From an uncultured Pseudomonadota bacterium (lineage in GTDB: Bacteria > Pseudomonadota > Gammaproteobacteria > Burkholderiales > Casimicrobiaceae): a stretch of 22,385 bases of DNA. Positions 1 to 7,345 of the stretch are shown in pieces. The notes under the pieces are model-generated. The model ran no database searches. It saw only the letters and a program-made list of their open reading frames with translations, and was not told the origin of the DNA. Position 1 is the stretch's first letter. Each line of letters starts with the position of its first letter. The stretch spans positions 1 through 22,385 of the forward strand of contig CALFEY010000406.1 of NCBI GenBank assembly GCA_937958295.1, given 5' to 3'. Made by a program: the position numbers and the translations under genes.

Positions 1-163
1 GGTCTTTCGCATTTGCCCTTTGGCTTATAGCGTCGCGTGGAGCCGGACAAAGCCGGCGTCGCGCGAACAAGACTCGACAGACCTTGAACTGAGTTTCACC
101 TTGATGACGATCGCATCATCGGAGGCGACCTCCGTGTGGGACAGGCGTGGCCGTCCGGATGTG

Positions 164-505
164 CTATCGGAGCATTCCTACAACCGGTTCGCCGCCACGC
201 ATCTCGCGGCGCAGGTCGACCGGCCAGATGGCGGGGGCCGGCGCGCGTACGCCGAGTCCCCCCTCGGCGCCATCGACGATCTGCAGGCCGTGGCGGCCAG
301 GCTCGGCGGGGGCGGCAGGCATGCTCTCGGGTGCCACGGGCTCCGACTCCGCCATGGGATGCGCCGGCATCGACGTCGCGCCTTCGTCGACATGGATCGT
401 CATCGAGGCGGTGAACGCATCGTGGGGCGCGGCGGCGAAGACGGCGCCACCCGCCACGAGCGCGACGAGGGCGGTGGCGAGGTAGACGCGGCGATCAAGA
501 CTCAT
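164..505 (-). CDS. Small secreted protein of unknown function
   Basis: A 113-residue protein that I do not recognise. The first 25 residues form a good Sec signal peptide: MSLDRR, a hydrophobic core of Leu/Val/Ala/Gly, and a likely cleavage site around AVFAAA. The mature part is rich in Ala, Pro, Met, His and Glu in its first half, with no cysteine and no motif I can name. The start is supported by an AGGAG ribosome binding site 5-6 nt before the ATG. It is transcribed away from the DsbA-NhaA gene and shares a roughly 200-bp upstream region with it, so the two may be co-regulated. The signal peptide and ribosome binding site argue that it is real; the low-complexity tail lowers confidence. 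Confidence 0.55.
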   Translation of the reverse strand: MSLDRRVYLATALVALVAGGAVFAAAPHDAFTASMTIHVDEGATSMPAHPMAESEPVAPESMPAAPAEPGRHGLQIVDGAEGGLGVRAPAPAIWPVDLRREMRGGEPVVGMLR

Positions 506-644
506 GGGATCTCCTGCAGGGGGAATGTCGGGATGGAACGGATGCTAGGGCCGGTCACGCGGCGAGGCTGTAGGCCAAAGCCGGCGGCGGCGATAGGACA
601 GGCCGCATGACATAGAATGATTTCCTCTTACGAAGGGAGCATCG
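506..644. promoter_or_regulatory. Divergent intergenic region
   Basis: This is the upstream region shared by the small secreted protein (minus) and the leader-nhaA unit (plus). The only promoter-like element I see for the plus strand is TAGAAT at 613-618, one mismatch from a sigma-70 -10 box, but no acceptable -35 box lies 16-18 bp before it. A TAGCAT (plus-strand ATGCTA, 542-547) could be a weak -10 for the minus-strand gene. A strong Shine-Dalgarno (GGGAG, 635-639) precedes the leader ORF. Confidence 0.3.
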
Positions 645-719
645 ATGTCGGTTTCCAGGTCCGCTGGGTGCGATAGCGCGCCGTTGCGTGGCGTGATTCA
701 CCCGGAGTGGCAGCGATGA
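645..719 (+). CDS. Candidate 24-residue leader peptide, coupled to nhaA
   Basis: A short ORF too small for usual gene calling: ATG at 645, 24 codons, TGA at 717-719. It has a better ribosome binding site (GAAGGGAG ending at 639, 5-nt spacer) than the gene it precedes. Its stop overlaps the preferred nhaA start in a 4-nt ATGA junction (716-719), the usual arrangement for translational coupling. The peptide begins MSVSRSAGCD and has no signal peptide or recognisable domain. I infer a regulatory leader that delivers ribosomes to the antiporter gene, perhaps making its expression depend on leader translation. The overlap and ribosome binding site are visible; expression and function are not proven. 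Confidence 0.45.
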   Translation: MSVSRSAGCDSAPLRGVIHPEWQR

Positions 720-2605
720 GCGCAGCGGCCGAGGTCAATCGCCTCGACCGGCCGGTCGACACCGCCTCCGACCACGTGCTGGGCGGGAGCACGGGCGACA
801 TCACGCTCGTCGAGTACGGCAGCTATGCCTGCCCGTATTGCCGGGCCGCCAACGAAGAGATCGCCCGCCTGCGCGACCGCTTCGGCGACCGCCTTCGCTA
901 CGTATTCCGGCAGCGCCCCATCACCGGCAGCGATATCGCGCGCCGGGCGGCCGACATCGCCGAATCGGCGGCCGACGAGGAGGCCTTCTGGGAGGCACAC
1001 GTCAAGCTCATGACGCGCTCCGCCTCACTCACCGAGGATGATCTCGCCGCGGTCGCGAAGGAGCTCGGCGTGGACGGCGAGGATGGCGTGGAGCGCGGAC
1101 GCGCGCGGGTGGACGCCGACGTGGCGAGCTCGCGGGCGAGCGGCGTGCGCGTCACGCCCACGTTCTTCATCAACGGCCGTCGCTACGACGGCCCCTGGGA
1201 CGTGTCCTCGCTGTCGGAAGCGATGCTGGGCTCTCTCGGCCATCGCGTGCACTCCGCGGCGATCGACTTCGCGAGCTGGGCGCCGTCCACCGGCGTGCTG
1301 TTGCTGTTCATGTCGCTCGTGGCGGTCGCGCTCGTCAATTCGCCGGCCGGCCCGGCCTTCACCGCCTTCTGGGAGCTGCCGCTCGGGATCGGCTTCGCCG
1401 ATGCCTTCTTCCGCATGTCGCTCACGCACTGGGTGAACGACGGTCTCCTTACGATCTTCTTCCTGCTCGTGGGGCTCGAGATCAAGCGCGAGTTCACGGT
1501 GGGGCGCCTCGCCAACAAGCGGTCCGCAGCGTTCCCCATCGCGGCGGCACTGGGTGGCATGGTGGTGCCGGCCGGGCTATACGCCCTCGTGATGCCGCCC
1601 GGGCCCTGGAGCCACGGCTGGGGGATCCCCATGGCCACCGACACTGCCTTCGCGGTGGCACTGATCGTGATGCTAGGCCGGCGCGTGCCGGTCGAGCTGC
1701 GCGTGTTCCTCACTGCGGCTTCGATCGTCGACGACATCGGCTCCATCGTGGTGGTCGCGCTCTTCTACTCCGGCGCGCTCAACTGGGCCTATCTCGCCGC
1801 AGCCGTGGGGATCGTGGTCGCGCTCGCCCTGCTCAATCGCGCGGGCGTGTACCGCGCCATGCCCTACGCGCTGCTCGGGCTCGCGCTGTGGATCTGCGTG
1901 CACGCCGGCGGCCTGCACGCCACGCTCGCGGGCGTGCTGCTCGCGCTCTTCATTCCCACGCGACCCCCGCCTAACCTCAGTGCATTGATGGCGCAGGCCA
2001 ATGCGGTGCTCAGCTCCGAAACGGGACGTGGCCAGGAGGTGCTGCGCCACGGGCCATCGGAGCCTGCGTTGCGGGCCTTGGACGCCATTCACGACCGCCT
2101 GGAGTCCCCCGCCGATCGCACGCTGCGTGCCATCGAGCCGTGGTCGAGCTTCGTGGTGCTGCCCATCTTCGCGCTCTGCAACGCCGGGGTGGCGCTGACC
2201 ATGGGCGTGATCGCCGGCCACGAATCGCTGCTGGCCGCGATTGCGCTCGGCCTCGTGATCGGCAAGCCGCTGGGCTTCGTGGTCCTGCCGGCCCTCGCGG
2301 TGTGGGCCGGCATCGCGGTCAAGCCCGCGGGTTACAACTGGCGCCAGCTCCTCGGGGCGGGCGCGCTCGCGGGCATCGGCTTCACCATGTCGCTCTTCAT
2401 CGCGGGTCAGGCCATGCCCACGCCGGAGGATTTCTCCGCGGCGAAGATCGCCGTGTTCGCGGCGTCGATCGTCTCCGCGGTCTTGGGTGTGGCGCTGCTG
2501 TGGAATCCACTGCCGGTGAAGGAGGACAGCGCCGCCGACGACGGCATGCCCTACGGCCACACCCCCGCGGCCGACGCCGCACCGCGTCACGCCGCCGGCG
2601 CCTGA
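716..2605 (+). CDS. nhaA: Na+/H+ antiporter NhaA with N-terminal DsbA-like domain
   Basis: A 629-residue fusion protein. Residues about 28-180 are a DsbA/thioredoxin-like domain with an active-site CPYC motif (39-42) and the cis-proline motif VTP (146-148) before FFING. Residues about 185-600 are a complete NhaA, an inner-membrane antiporter exchanging protons for sodium. The ion-binding Asp pair is at 339-340 (IVDDIG), ATDTAFA corresponds to the region of E. coli Asp133, and GKPLG carries the equivalent of Lys300. I prefer ATG 716 to the GTG at 707 because GGAG at 704-707 lies 8 nt before it and it overlaps the leader stop. There is no signal peptide before the CPYC domain, and NhaA normally has a cytoplasmic N-terminus, so the redox domain probably faces the cytoplasm. 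The C-terminal 25 residues are a hydrophilic tail. Confidence 0.95.
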   Translation: MSAAAEVNRLDRPVDTASDHVLGGSTGDITLVEYGSYACPYCRAANEEIARLRDRFGDRLRYVFRQRPITGSDIARRAADIAESAADEEAFWEAHVKLMTRSASLTEDDLAAVAKELGVDGEDGVERGRARVDADVASSRASGVRVTPTFFINGRRYDGPWDVSSLSEAMLGSLGHRVHSAAIDFASWAPSTGVLLLFMSLVAVALVNSPAGPAFTAFWELPLGIGFADAFFRMSLTHWVNDGLLTIFFLLVGLEIKREFTVGRLANKRSAAFPIAAALGGMVVPAGLYALVMPPGPWSHGWGIPMATDTAFAVALIVMLGRRVPVELRVFLTAASIVDDIGSIVVVALFYSGALNWAYLAAAVGIVVALALLNRAGVYRAMPYALLGLALWICVHAGGLHATLAGVLLALFIPTRPPPNLSALMAQANAVLSSETGRGQEVLRHGPSEPALRALDAIHDRLESPADRTLRAIEPWSSFVVLPIFALCNAGVALTMGVIAGHESLLAAIALGLVIGKPLGFVVLPALAVWAGIAVKPAGYNWRQLLGAGALAGIGFTMSLFIAGQAMPTPEDFSAAKIAVFAASIVSAVLGVALLWNPLPVKEDSAADDGMPYGHTPAADAAPRHAAGA

Positions 2606-2617
2606 CCCTCGCGCCGC

Positions 2618-2646
2618 CCGGTGCACTGGCCTTGCCGGTGCACCGG
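2618..2646. terminator. Bidirectional hairpin terminator between convergent genes
   Basis: A 12-bp stem (2618-2629 with 2635-2646, one G-T wobble) closed by the 5-nt loop CCTTG. It sits 12 bp after the nhaA stop and 5 bp beyond the stop of the convergent ABC ATPase gene. There is no clear T-tract on either side, so efficiency as an intrinsic terminator is uncertain, but position and symmetry fit a shared terminator for both transcripts. Confidence 0.6.
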
Positions 2647-2651
2647 AGGTG

Positions 2652-3386
2652 CTAGTGGTTGAGGGCCGAGATGAACTGCGCGAGCTCGGGCGTCTTGGGA
2701 TGCGCGAAGAGCTCGTCCGGCGGCCCGATCTCGTGGATGCGCCCGGCATGCATGAACACGAGCCGGTCCGATACCTTGCGCGCGAAGTTCATCTCGTGCG
2801 TGACCATCATGAGCGTCATGCCCTCCGCGGCGAGCGACTCCACCACGCGCAGCACCTCGCCCACGAGCTCGGGGTCGAGGGCGGAGGTGATCTCGTCGCA
2901 GAGCAGGACGGCCGGCTCCATGGCGAGCGCGCGGGCAATCGCGACCCGCTGCTGCTGACCGCCCGAGAGCTGGTCGGGCCACGCATCGAATTTCTCGCCC
3001 AGCCCCACGCGCGTGAGCAGCATGCTCGCCCGCTGCGCGCCGGCCGGCTGCCCGATCTTCTTCACGAGCTCGGGGGCCAGCATCACGTTGCGGCCCACGG
3101 TGAGATGCGGAAACAGGTTGAAGCTCTGAAAGATCATGCCCACGCGCTGGCGCAGCGCGCGCATCGCCGCGCGGTCGTCGTGCAGCAGCGGCTTGCCGTC
3201 GACCGCGAGCGTGCCCTCGTCGAACTGCTCGAGGCCGTTGACGCAGCGCAGGAGCGTGCTCTTGCCGGAGCCACTCTTGCCGATGATGGCGATCACCTCG
3301 CCCGGCTCCACCGAGAGGTCGATGCCCTTCAACACCTCGTTCTGCCCGAAGCGCTTGCGCAGTCCCTTGATCTCAACGACCGGCAT
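2652..3386 (-). CDS. Amino-acid-type ABC transporter ATP-binding protein
   Basis: A 244-residue ATPase of the GlnQ/HisP polar amino acid uptake family; it powers import through the two permeases encoded just upstream. Visible motifs are Walker A GKSGSGKST (36-44), the Q-loop in FQSFNLFPH (Gln 87), the signature LSGGQQQR (140-147), Walker B with DE (164-165) and the switch His in VTHEMNFA. Length is normal for the family. The start has an AAAGGA site 6 nt upstream, and the gene overlaps the end of the preceding permease by 14 nt, so translation is probably coupled. It is the last gene of the operon and ends at the shared terminator hairpin. Family is certain; substrate is set by the binding protein and is unknown. 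Confidence 0.95.
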   Translation of the reverse strand: MPVVEIKGLRKRFGQNEVLKGIDLSVEPGEVIAIIGKSGSGKSTLLRCVNGLEQFDEGTLAVDGKPLLHDDRAAMRALRQRVGMIFQSFNLFPHLTVGRNVMLAPELVKKIGQPAGAQRASMLLTRVGLGEKFDAWPDQLSGGQQQRVAIARALAMEPAVLLCDEITSALDPELVGEVLRVVESLAAEGMTLMMVTHEMNFARKVSDRLVFMHAGRIHEIGPPDELFAHPKTPELAQFISALNH

Positions 3387-4023
3387 GGAGTTTCCTTTCG
3401 AGGCGATGGCTCCACCAGGAGATCGGGAAGCACAGGCAGAAGTAGAGCAGGGCCACCATGCCGTAGACGGTGAACGGCCGGAAGGTGGCGTTGGTGATCA
3501 TGGTGGCCGCCTTGGTCAGCTCGATGAAGCCGATCACGGAGGCGAGCGCCGTGCCCTTCACCACCTGCACGAGAAAGCCCACGGTCGGCGGCACCGAGAT
3601 CTTCAGCGCCTGCGGCAGCACCACGTGGCGCAGCTTCTCGGAGAAGCTCATCGCGAGGCTGTCCGCGGCTTCCCACTGTCCCTTGGGAATGGACGCCACG
3701 CAGCCGCGCCAGATCTCGGTGAGGTAGGCGCTCGTGTAGAGCGTGAGGGCGAGCGCGGCCGCGATCCATGGCGTAGTCGGCATCCCCAGGAGGGCGAGGC
3801 CGAAGTACGCGAGGAAGAGCTGCATGAGCAGCGGCGTGCCCTGGAACACCTGCACGTAAGCGGCGATGAGCCGGTCGCCCACCGCATGCCCGCGCAGTCG
3901 CGCAAAGAGCAGCGCGAGGCCCACGAGGCCTCCGCCCACGAAGGCGACGATCGACAGCGTGATGGTCCAGCGCGCGGCCAGCAGCAGGTTGCGCAGGATG
4001 TCCCACAAGGTGAAGTCGACCAT
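3373..4023 (-). CDS. Amino-acid-type ABC transporter permease (second)
   Basis: A 216-residue inner-membrane permease of the HisM/GlnP type, with about five hydrophobic segments. The cytoplasmic EAA loop that docks on the ATPase reads EAADSLAMSF, followed by VVLPQALKISVPP. I start it at MVDFTLWD because this ATG has a GGGAGG site about 6 nt upstream and overlaps the stop of the preceding permease by one base (TGATG); the reading frame upstream of it is arginine-rich shadow sequence. It pairs with the other permease to form a heterodimeric channel, as is usual for this family when two permease genes occur together. Confidence 0.94.
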   Translation of the reverse strand: MVDFTLWDILRNLLLAARWTITLSIVAFVGGGLVGLALLFARLRGHAVGDRLIAAYVQVFQGTPLLMQLFLAYFGLALLGMPTTPWIAAALALTLYTSAYLTEIWRGCVASIPKGQWEAADSLAMSFSEKLRHVVLPQALKISVPPTVGFLVQVVKGTALASVIGFIELTKAATMITNATFRPFTVYGMVALLYFCLCFPISWWSHRLERKLHAGR

Positions 4024-4682
4024 CACGGCCTCCCGAAGATGAAGCGGGGCCCGATCCAGTTCAGCGCGCGGCGCACGCCGATGGCGAGCGCGAGGTAGAT
4101 CGCGGTGGCCACGAGATACGCCTCGAACGCGCGGAAGTTGCGGCTCTGGATCAGGTTGGCGGCATAGGACAGCTCTTCGGTGGAGATCTGTCCGCACACC
4201 GCGGAGCCCAGCATCACGATCACGATCTGGCTGGTGAGCGCGGGCCACACCTTGCGCAGCGCCGGGGGCAGCACTACCCGGGTGAAGATCTGGAAGCGAT
4301 TGAGGGCGAGGCTCTCCGCCGCCTCGATCTGCCCCCGCGGAGTGGCGAGGATGCCGGCGCGGATGATCTCGGTGGCGTACGCGCCGAGATTCACCACCAT
4401 GGCCAGCACCGACGCCATCTCGGGCGATAGCTTCACGCCGAGCATCGGCAGCCCGAAGAAGATGAAGAAAAGCTGGACGATGAAGGGCGTGTTGCGGATG
4501 AGCTCAACGTAGGTGCCGGCGACGTAGCGCAACCACAGCGGACCCTGTGCCCGAGCCCACGCGCAGGCCGCGCCCAGGGCGCCGCCTACCACGGCGGAGA
4601 GCGCGGTAAGGAGGAGCGTGTTGGCCACGCCCGTGGCAAGCAGCGGCCACTGCGAGAGGATGGCGCCGAAGTCGAGCGTCAT
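4023..4682 (-). CDS. Amino-acid-type ABC transporter permease (first)
   Basis: A 219-residue inner-membrane permease of the same HisQ/GlnP family as its downstream neighbour. The EAA docking loop reads EAAESLALNR, followed by VVLPPALRKVWPAL. The start at MTLDFGAI gives the family's usual length and leaves 23 nt after the stop of the binding-protein gene; in-frame sequence further upstream is out-of-frame binding-protein sequence. Its ribosome binding site is weak, so translation may rely on coupling with the gene before. Its stop overlaps the next start by one base. Confidence 0.94.
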   Translation of the reverse strand: MTLDFGAILSQWPLLATGVANTLLLTALSAVVGGALGAACAWARAQGPLWLRYVAGTYVELIRNTPFIVQLFFIFFGLPMLGVKLSPEMASVLAMVVNLGAYATEIIRAGILATPRGQIEAAESLALNRFQIFTRVVLPPALRKVWPALTSQIVIVMLGSAVCGQISTEELSYAANLIQSRNFRAFEAYLVATAIYLALAIGVRRALNWIGPRFIFGRP

Positions 4683-4705
4683 GACGGGCTCGCGCGTCGC
4701 GCCGG

Positions 4706-5488
4706 CTACTGCGGCAGGTCGCCGGCGGGGCGGCCCAGCCACTTCTGCGACAGCTTGTCGAGGTCGCCGCTCTTCTTGCCGGCCACGAGGATGTCGTTGA
4801 CCTTGGTGCGCAGCTTGTCCTCGCCCTTGGCCACGCCGATGAAGTTGGGCGAGTCCTTGAGCAGGATCTTGTACTCCGCATCGAAATTGGGATTGCGGGC
4901 CATCATGTTGCCCGCCACGGAGGCGCCGGTGGCCATGAGCTGGGTTTGGCCGGCGAGGAACGCCGACACGGTCGCGTTGTTGTCCTCGAAGCGCTTGATC
5001 TCGGTGCCCGGCGGGGCGATCTTGGTGAGTTCCTGGTCCTCGATGGCCCCGCGCGTGACCGCGATGCTCTTGCCGGCGAGATCCGCAGGCGTCTTCACGG
5101 TGATCGTCTTGGGTCCGAAGATCGCCTGGAAGAAGGGCGAGTAGGCCACCGTGAAGTCGATCACCTTCTCGCGCTCGGGGTTCTTGCCGAGCGTGGAGAT
5201 CACGAGGTCGGCCTTCTTCGTTTGCAGGTACGCGATGCGGTTGGCGCTCGTGACGGGCACGAGCTCCGTCTTCACGCCGAGCTTGTCGCCGATGTAGGTG
5301 GCCATGTCGATGTCCAGGCCCTTGGGGGCCATGTCGGTACCGACGAAGCCGTAGGGCGGAAAGTCGGTGGGAATGGCGATCACGATGACCTTCTTGGCCA
5401 TCACGTCATCGAGGACGGCCTGCGCGTGCGCACCGCTGGCGAGAACGGCAAGGGCGAGCGGAGCGAGGAGGCGGAACAGAGGCTTCAT
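4706..5488 (-). CDS. ABC transporter solute-binding protein (SBP_bac_3 family)
   Basis: A 260-residue periplasmic binding protein that captures the solute for the adjacent transporter. Residues 1-22 are a signal peptide ending in AHA. The mature protein has the family's opening (IAIPTDFPPYGF, 37-48), the carboxylate-binding Arg in SANRIAYL (Arg 84) and the segment REKVIDFT. The ATG chosen has GGAG 6 nt upstream. Unusually, where alpha-amino-acid binders carry an Asp that holds the alpha-amino group (HisJ Asp161), my by-eye alignment puts Gly 178 (QLMATGASVAG). The ligand may therefore lack a standard alpha-amino group. It follows the GntR gene by 29 nt, which suggests co-transcription. Confidence 0.94.
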   Translation of the reverse strand: MKPLFRLLAPLALAVLASGAHAQAVLDDVMAKKVIVIAIPTDFPPYGFVGTDMAPKGLDIDMATYIGDKLGVKTELVPVTSANRIAYLQTKKADLVISTLGKNPEREKVIDFTVAYSPFFQAIFGPKTITVKTPADLAGKSIAVTRGAIEDQELTKIAPPGTEIKRFEDNNATVSAFLAGQTQLMATGASVAGNMMARNPNFDAEYKILLKDSPNFIGVAKGEDKLRTKVNDILVAGKKSGDLDKLSQKWLGRPAGDLPQ

Positions 5489-5517
5489 GGGCTTCTCCAG
5501 AGGGGGCGAGGACACTT

Positions 5518-6312
5518 TCAGCGCGTCGGGCCGGGGGACCGACGCGGACTGCGGGGCGCGGAGCGGGGCGGGGTGGACGGTGCTGCGGCGGGCGGCGCGG
5601 CGGCGCCTTTGGCCACGGGCGCGAGGGCATCGCGCAGGTGGGCGAGCGCGTCCTGCGCGGGAGCGCGCTTCAGCCCCGACTCCACGTTGCCGATGTGCGT
5701 GGACATGAGCGTCTCCGCCGCGGCGAAGTCGCCCTTCTCGAGTGCTGCCACGATCTGTACATGGTCGTCGCAGCTCTCCTGCGCATCGTGCGAGGACTGG
5801 TAGAGCATCGAGATGAGCGTGGTGCGCGCCGTGAGGTCACGCAGCGTGTCGGCGAGCAGGCCGTTGCCGATGCACTCGGCGAGGCATACGTGGAAGTCGC
5901 CCAGCAGGTAGCTGCGCGCGCCGACGTCCTCGGCGCGCAGCGCCTGGCGCTCGCGGGCGAGGTGCGCCTTGAGCTTGCGCACGGTGGAAGCGTCCACTTG
6001 CGCGACGTGCCGGATGAGACCGAGCTCGATCACCCGCCGCGCGGCGAAAGCCTCCTGCGCCTCGACGAGCGAAGGCTCGATCACGTACCAGCCGCGACGC
6101 GCATTCACGGTGACCACGCCGCGCTCGGACAGCCGCGTGAGCGCCTCGCGGACGACCGTGCGGCTCACGTTGAAGATCGCCGCGAGCTGCGCCTCGCCGA
6201 GCCGTGTGCCGGGCGACAGGCGCTGCGCGAGGATGGACTCGACGATGCGGTCGGCGATTTCGGAGGAAGTGGCCACGCCATGCCATTCGCACGTGGCGTG
6301 CCAGGCTGCCAT
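5518..6312 (-). CDS. GntR-family regulator, FCD subgroup (ABC operon)
   Basis: A 264-residue regulator. The N-terminal winged helix-turn-helix runs from IADRIVESIL through SRTVVREAL to RRGWYV. The C-terminal all-helical FCD ligand domain keeps its three metal-site histidines, in DFHVCL, DDHVQI and STHIGN. The last 40 residues are an Ala/Pro/Arg-rich tail not typical of the family. FCD regulators usually respond to small organic acids or amino acids and repress neighbouring genes. It is the first gene of the ABC operon, so it probably autoregulates and controls uptake. The start is uncertain: ATG 6312 and GTG 6276 both lack a good ribosome binding site, and a TTG at 6402 would add 30 unlikely residues. 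Confidence 0.9.
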   Translation of the reverse strand: MAAWHATCEWHGVATSSEIADRIVESILAQRLSPGTRLGEAQLAAIFNVSRTVVREALTRLSERGVVTVNARRGWYVIEPSLVEAQEAFAARRVIELGLIRHVAQVDASTVRKLKAHLARERQALRAEDVGARSYLLGDFHVCLAECIGNGLLADTLRDLTARTTLISMLYQSSHDAQESCDDHVQIVAALEKGDFAAAETLMSTHIGNVESGLKRAPAQDALAHLRDALAPVAKGAAAPPAAAPSTPPRSAPRSPRRSPGPTR

Positions 6313-6566
6313 GCAGGCGTGATGCACCAAGTCGGGCGCTGGCGCGGGGTGACTACGGGGCACCTCCGTACACGGGCAGTTGCCGTGCTGCTGCCATACC
6401 AATCAAACGGTTGCAGGATGCCGTCGCCTGCGTCGATGGCGCCTGCATGGCGGGGGTGCATGGCACATGCGCCGATTTCGTGCGGCCGCGTGAGTGTGTC
6501 AGGGACCTCGGCGGCGCACCGCCGCGGTTCGGGTGCACCACATGGTGCACCGGGGCAAGGCGTCGG
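6313..6566 (-). promoter_or_regulatory. Upstream region of the GntR-ABC operon
   Basis: About 250 bp between the two GntR genes with no convincing coding sequence. It holds a near-perfect 20-bp dyad (annotated separately). On the minus strand a TGGTATGGC at about 6392-6400 resembles an extended -10 element without a clear -35. The half-site ATTGGTAT (plus-strand ATACCAAT, 6396-6403) resembles one arm of the dyad in front of the sulfatase gene. The promoter of the ABC operon must lie here or just upstream, but I cannot fix it. Confidence 0.35.
6532..6551. promoter_or_regulatory. 20-bp inverted repeat, candidate operator
   Basis: Two 9-base arms, GGTGCACCA and TGGTGCACC, are perfectly complementary around a 2-base centre (CA). 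Each arm also contains the self-complementary octamer GGTGCACC, so the site reads as two palindromes 12 bp apart. It lies 15 bp past the stop of the downstream-facing GntR gene and about 220 bp upstream of the other GntR gene. Spacing and symmetry fit a dimeric regulator, most simply the FCD regulator of the ABC operon. The alternative is a terminator hairpin for the gene ending at 6567, but there is no T-tract. Confidence 0.5.
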
Positions 6567-7295
6567 TCAGGCGCGCTGACCCGACTTGCCGAGGATCACC
6601 AGGCGTTGCCGCTGTGCATTGGCGAGATGCCGCTTCATCGCGCGCCGCGCCGCCGCGCTGTCGTGGCGGCGGATCGCAACGAGAATGGCCTCGTGCTCGC
6701 CGATGTTGTCGCGGCGGCGCCCGGCGGAGACGAAGAGCTCCTCCATGCGGGTGTTCAACGGGCGTTCCCCTTCTGCCCAGAGTCGCTCGATGACGTCGGC
6801 CAGCGCCGTATTGCCGCTTGCCCTCGCGATGCAAAGATGGAACTCGCGATCCGCCGCCGGGCGTGCCCGGTTCGTGCGCATTTGCCGGGCGAGGCGCTCG
6901 AAGGCCCTCGCGAGCGCTTCGATCTGCCGTGCGGTCGCATGCTTGGCCGCGAGCGCCGCAGCCTCGGCTTCGACGAGCCGGCGAACGTGCATCACGTCCA
7001 TCGGCGAGGCCTCGCTGGGCACGCCGTCGCGCGCGCGCTGCGGCGCAGTCCGCCGGCGTGCGGGCCGGGCGGTGACGTACGCGCCGGCGCCCACGCGGAT
7101 CTCGATGAGCCCATCGAGCTCGAGCAGGCTCAGCGCCTCGCGCAGCGAGCTGCGCGAGACGGCGAGCGATTGTGCCAGCGACCGCTCCGGCGGAAGCCGC
7201 GAGCCCGGACGGAAGGTGCCTTCCGCGATCAGGCGCGCGAGCTCGCCCGCAATACGCTGGTATAGGCGTGGCTCGGCAATGGGCTTGATCGGCAC
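6567..7295 (-). CDS. GntR-family regulator, FCD subgroup (sulfatase locus)
   Basis: A 242-residue regulator with a winged helix-turn-helix at about 12-78 (GSRLPPERSLA, VSRSSLREAL, GAGAYVT) and a C-terminal FCD domain. The metal-site histidines are present in REFHLC, GEHEAIL and KRHLANA. The start is a GTG with no strong ribosome binding site; no better in-frame ATG lies upstream. It is divergent from the arylsulfatase gene, with 141 bp between them that hold a promoter and two dyads. The classic reading is that it represses both itself and the sulfatase-binding protein pair. It shares only family-level similarity with the other GntR gene. Confidence 0.92.
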   Translation of the reverse strand: MPIKPIAEPRLYQRIAGELARLIAEGTFRPGSRLPPERSLAQSLAVSRSSLREALSLLELDGLIEIRVGAGAYVTARPARRRTAPQRARDGVPSEASPMDVMHVRRLVEAEAAALAAKHATARQIEALARAFERLARQMRTNRARPAADREFHLCIARASGNTALADVIERLWAEGERPLNTRMEELFVSAGRRRDNIGEHEAILVAIRRHDSAAARRAMKRHLANAQRQRLVILGKSGQRA

Positions 7296-7345
7296 GGCGC
7301 GAGAGTCTGCGGTGGTGCGGCACGCGGGTCAACCCACGCCTACGG

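Noticed and set aside
20..610. Plus-strand open frame of 196 codons over the small secreted protein
   Set aside because: The product is Arg/Gly/His-rich with no motif and no ribosome binding site; the minus-strand frame has a signal peptide and a good ribosome binding site.
6313..6402. Thirty-residue N-terminal extension of the first GntR regulator from a TTG
   Set aside because: The extension is Cys/His/Pro-rich, has no ribosome binding site and is longer than expected before the helix-turn-helix.
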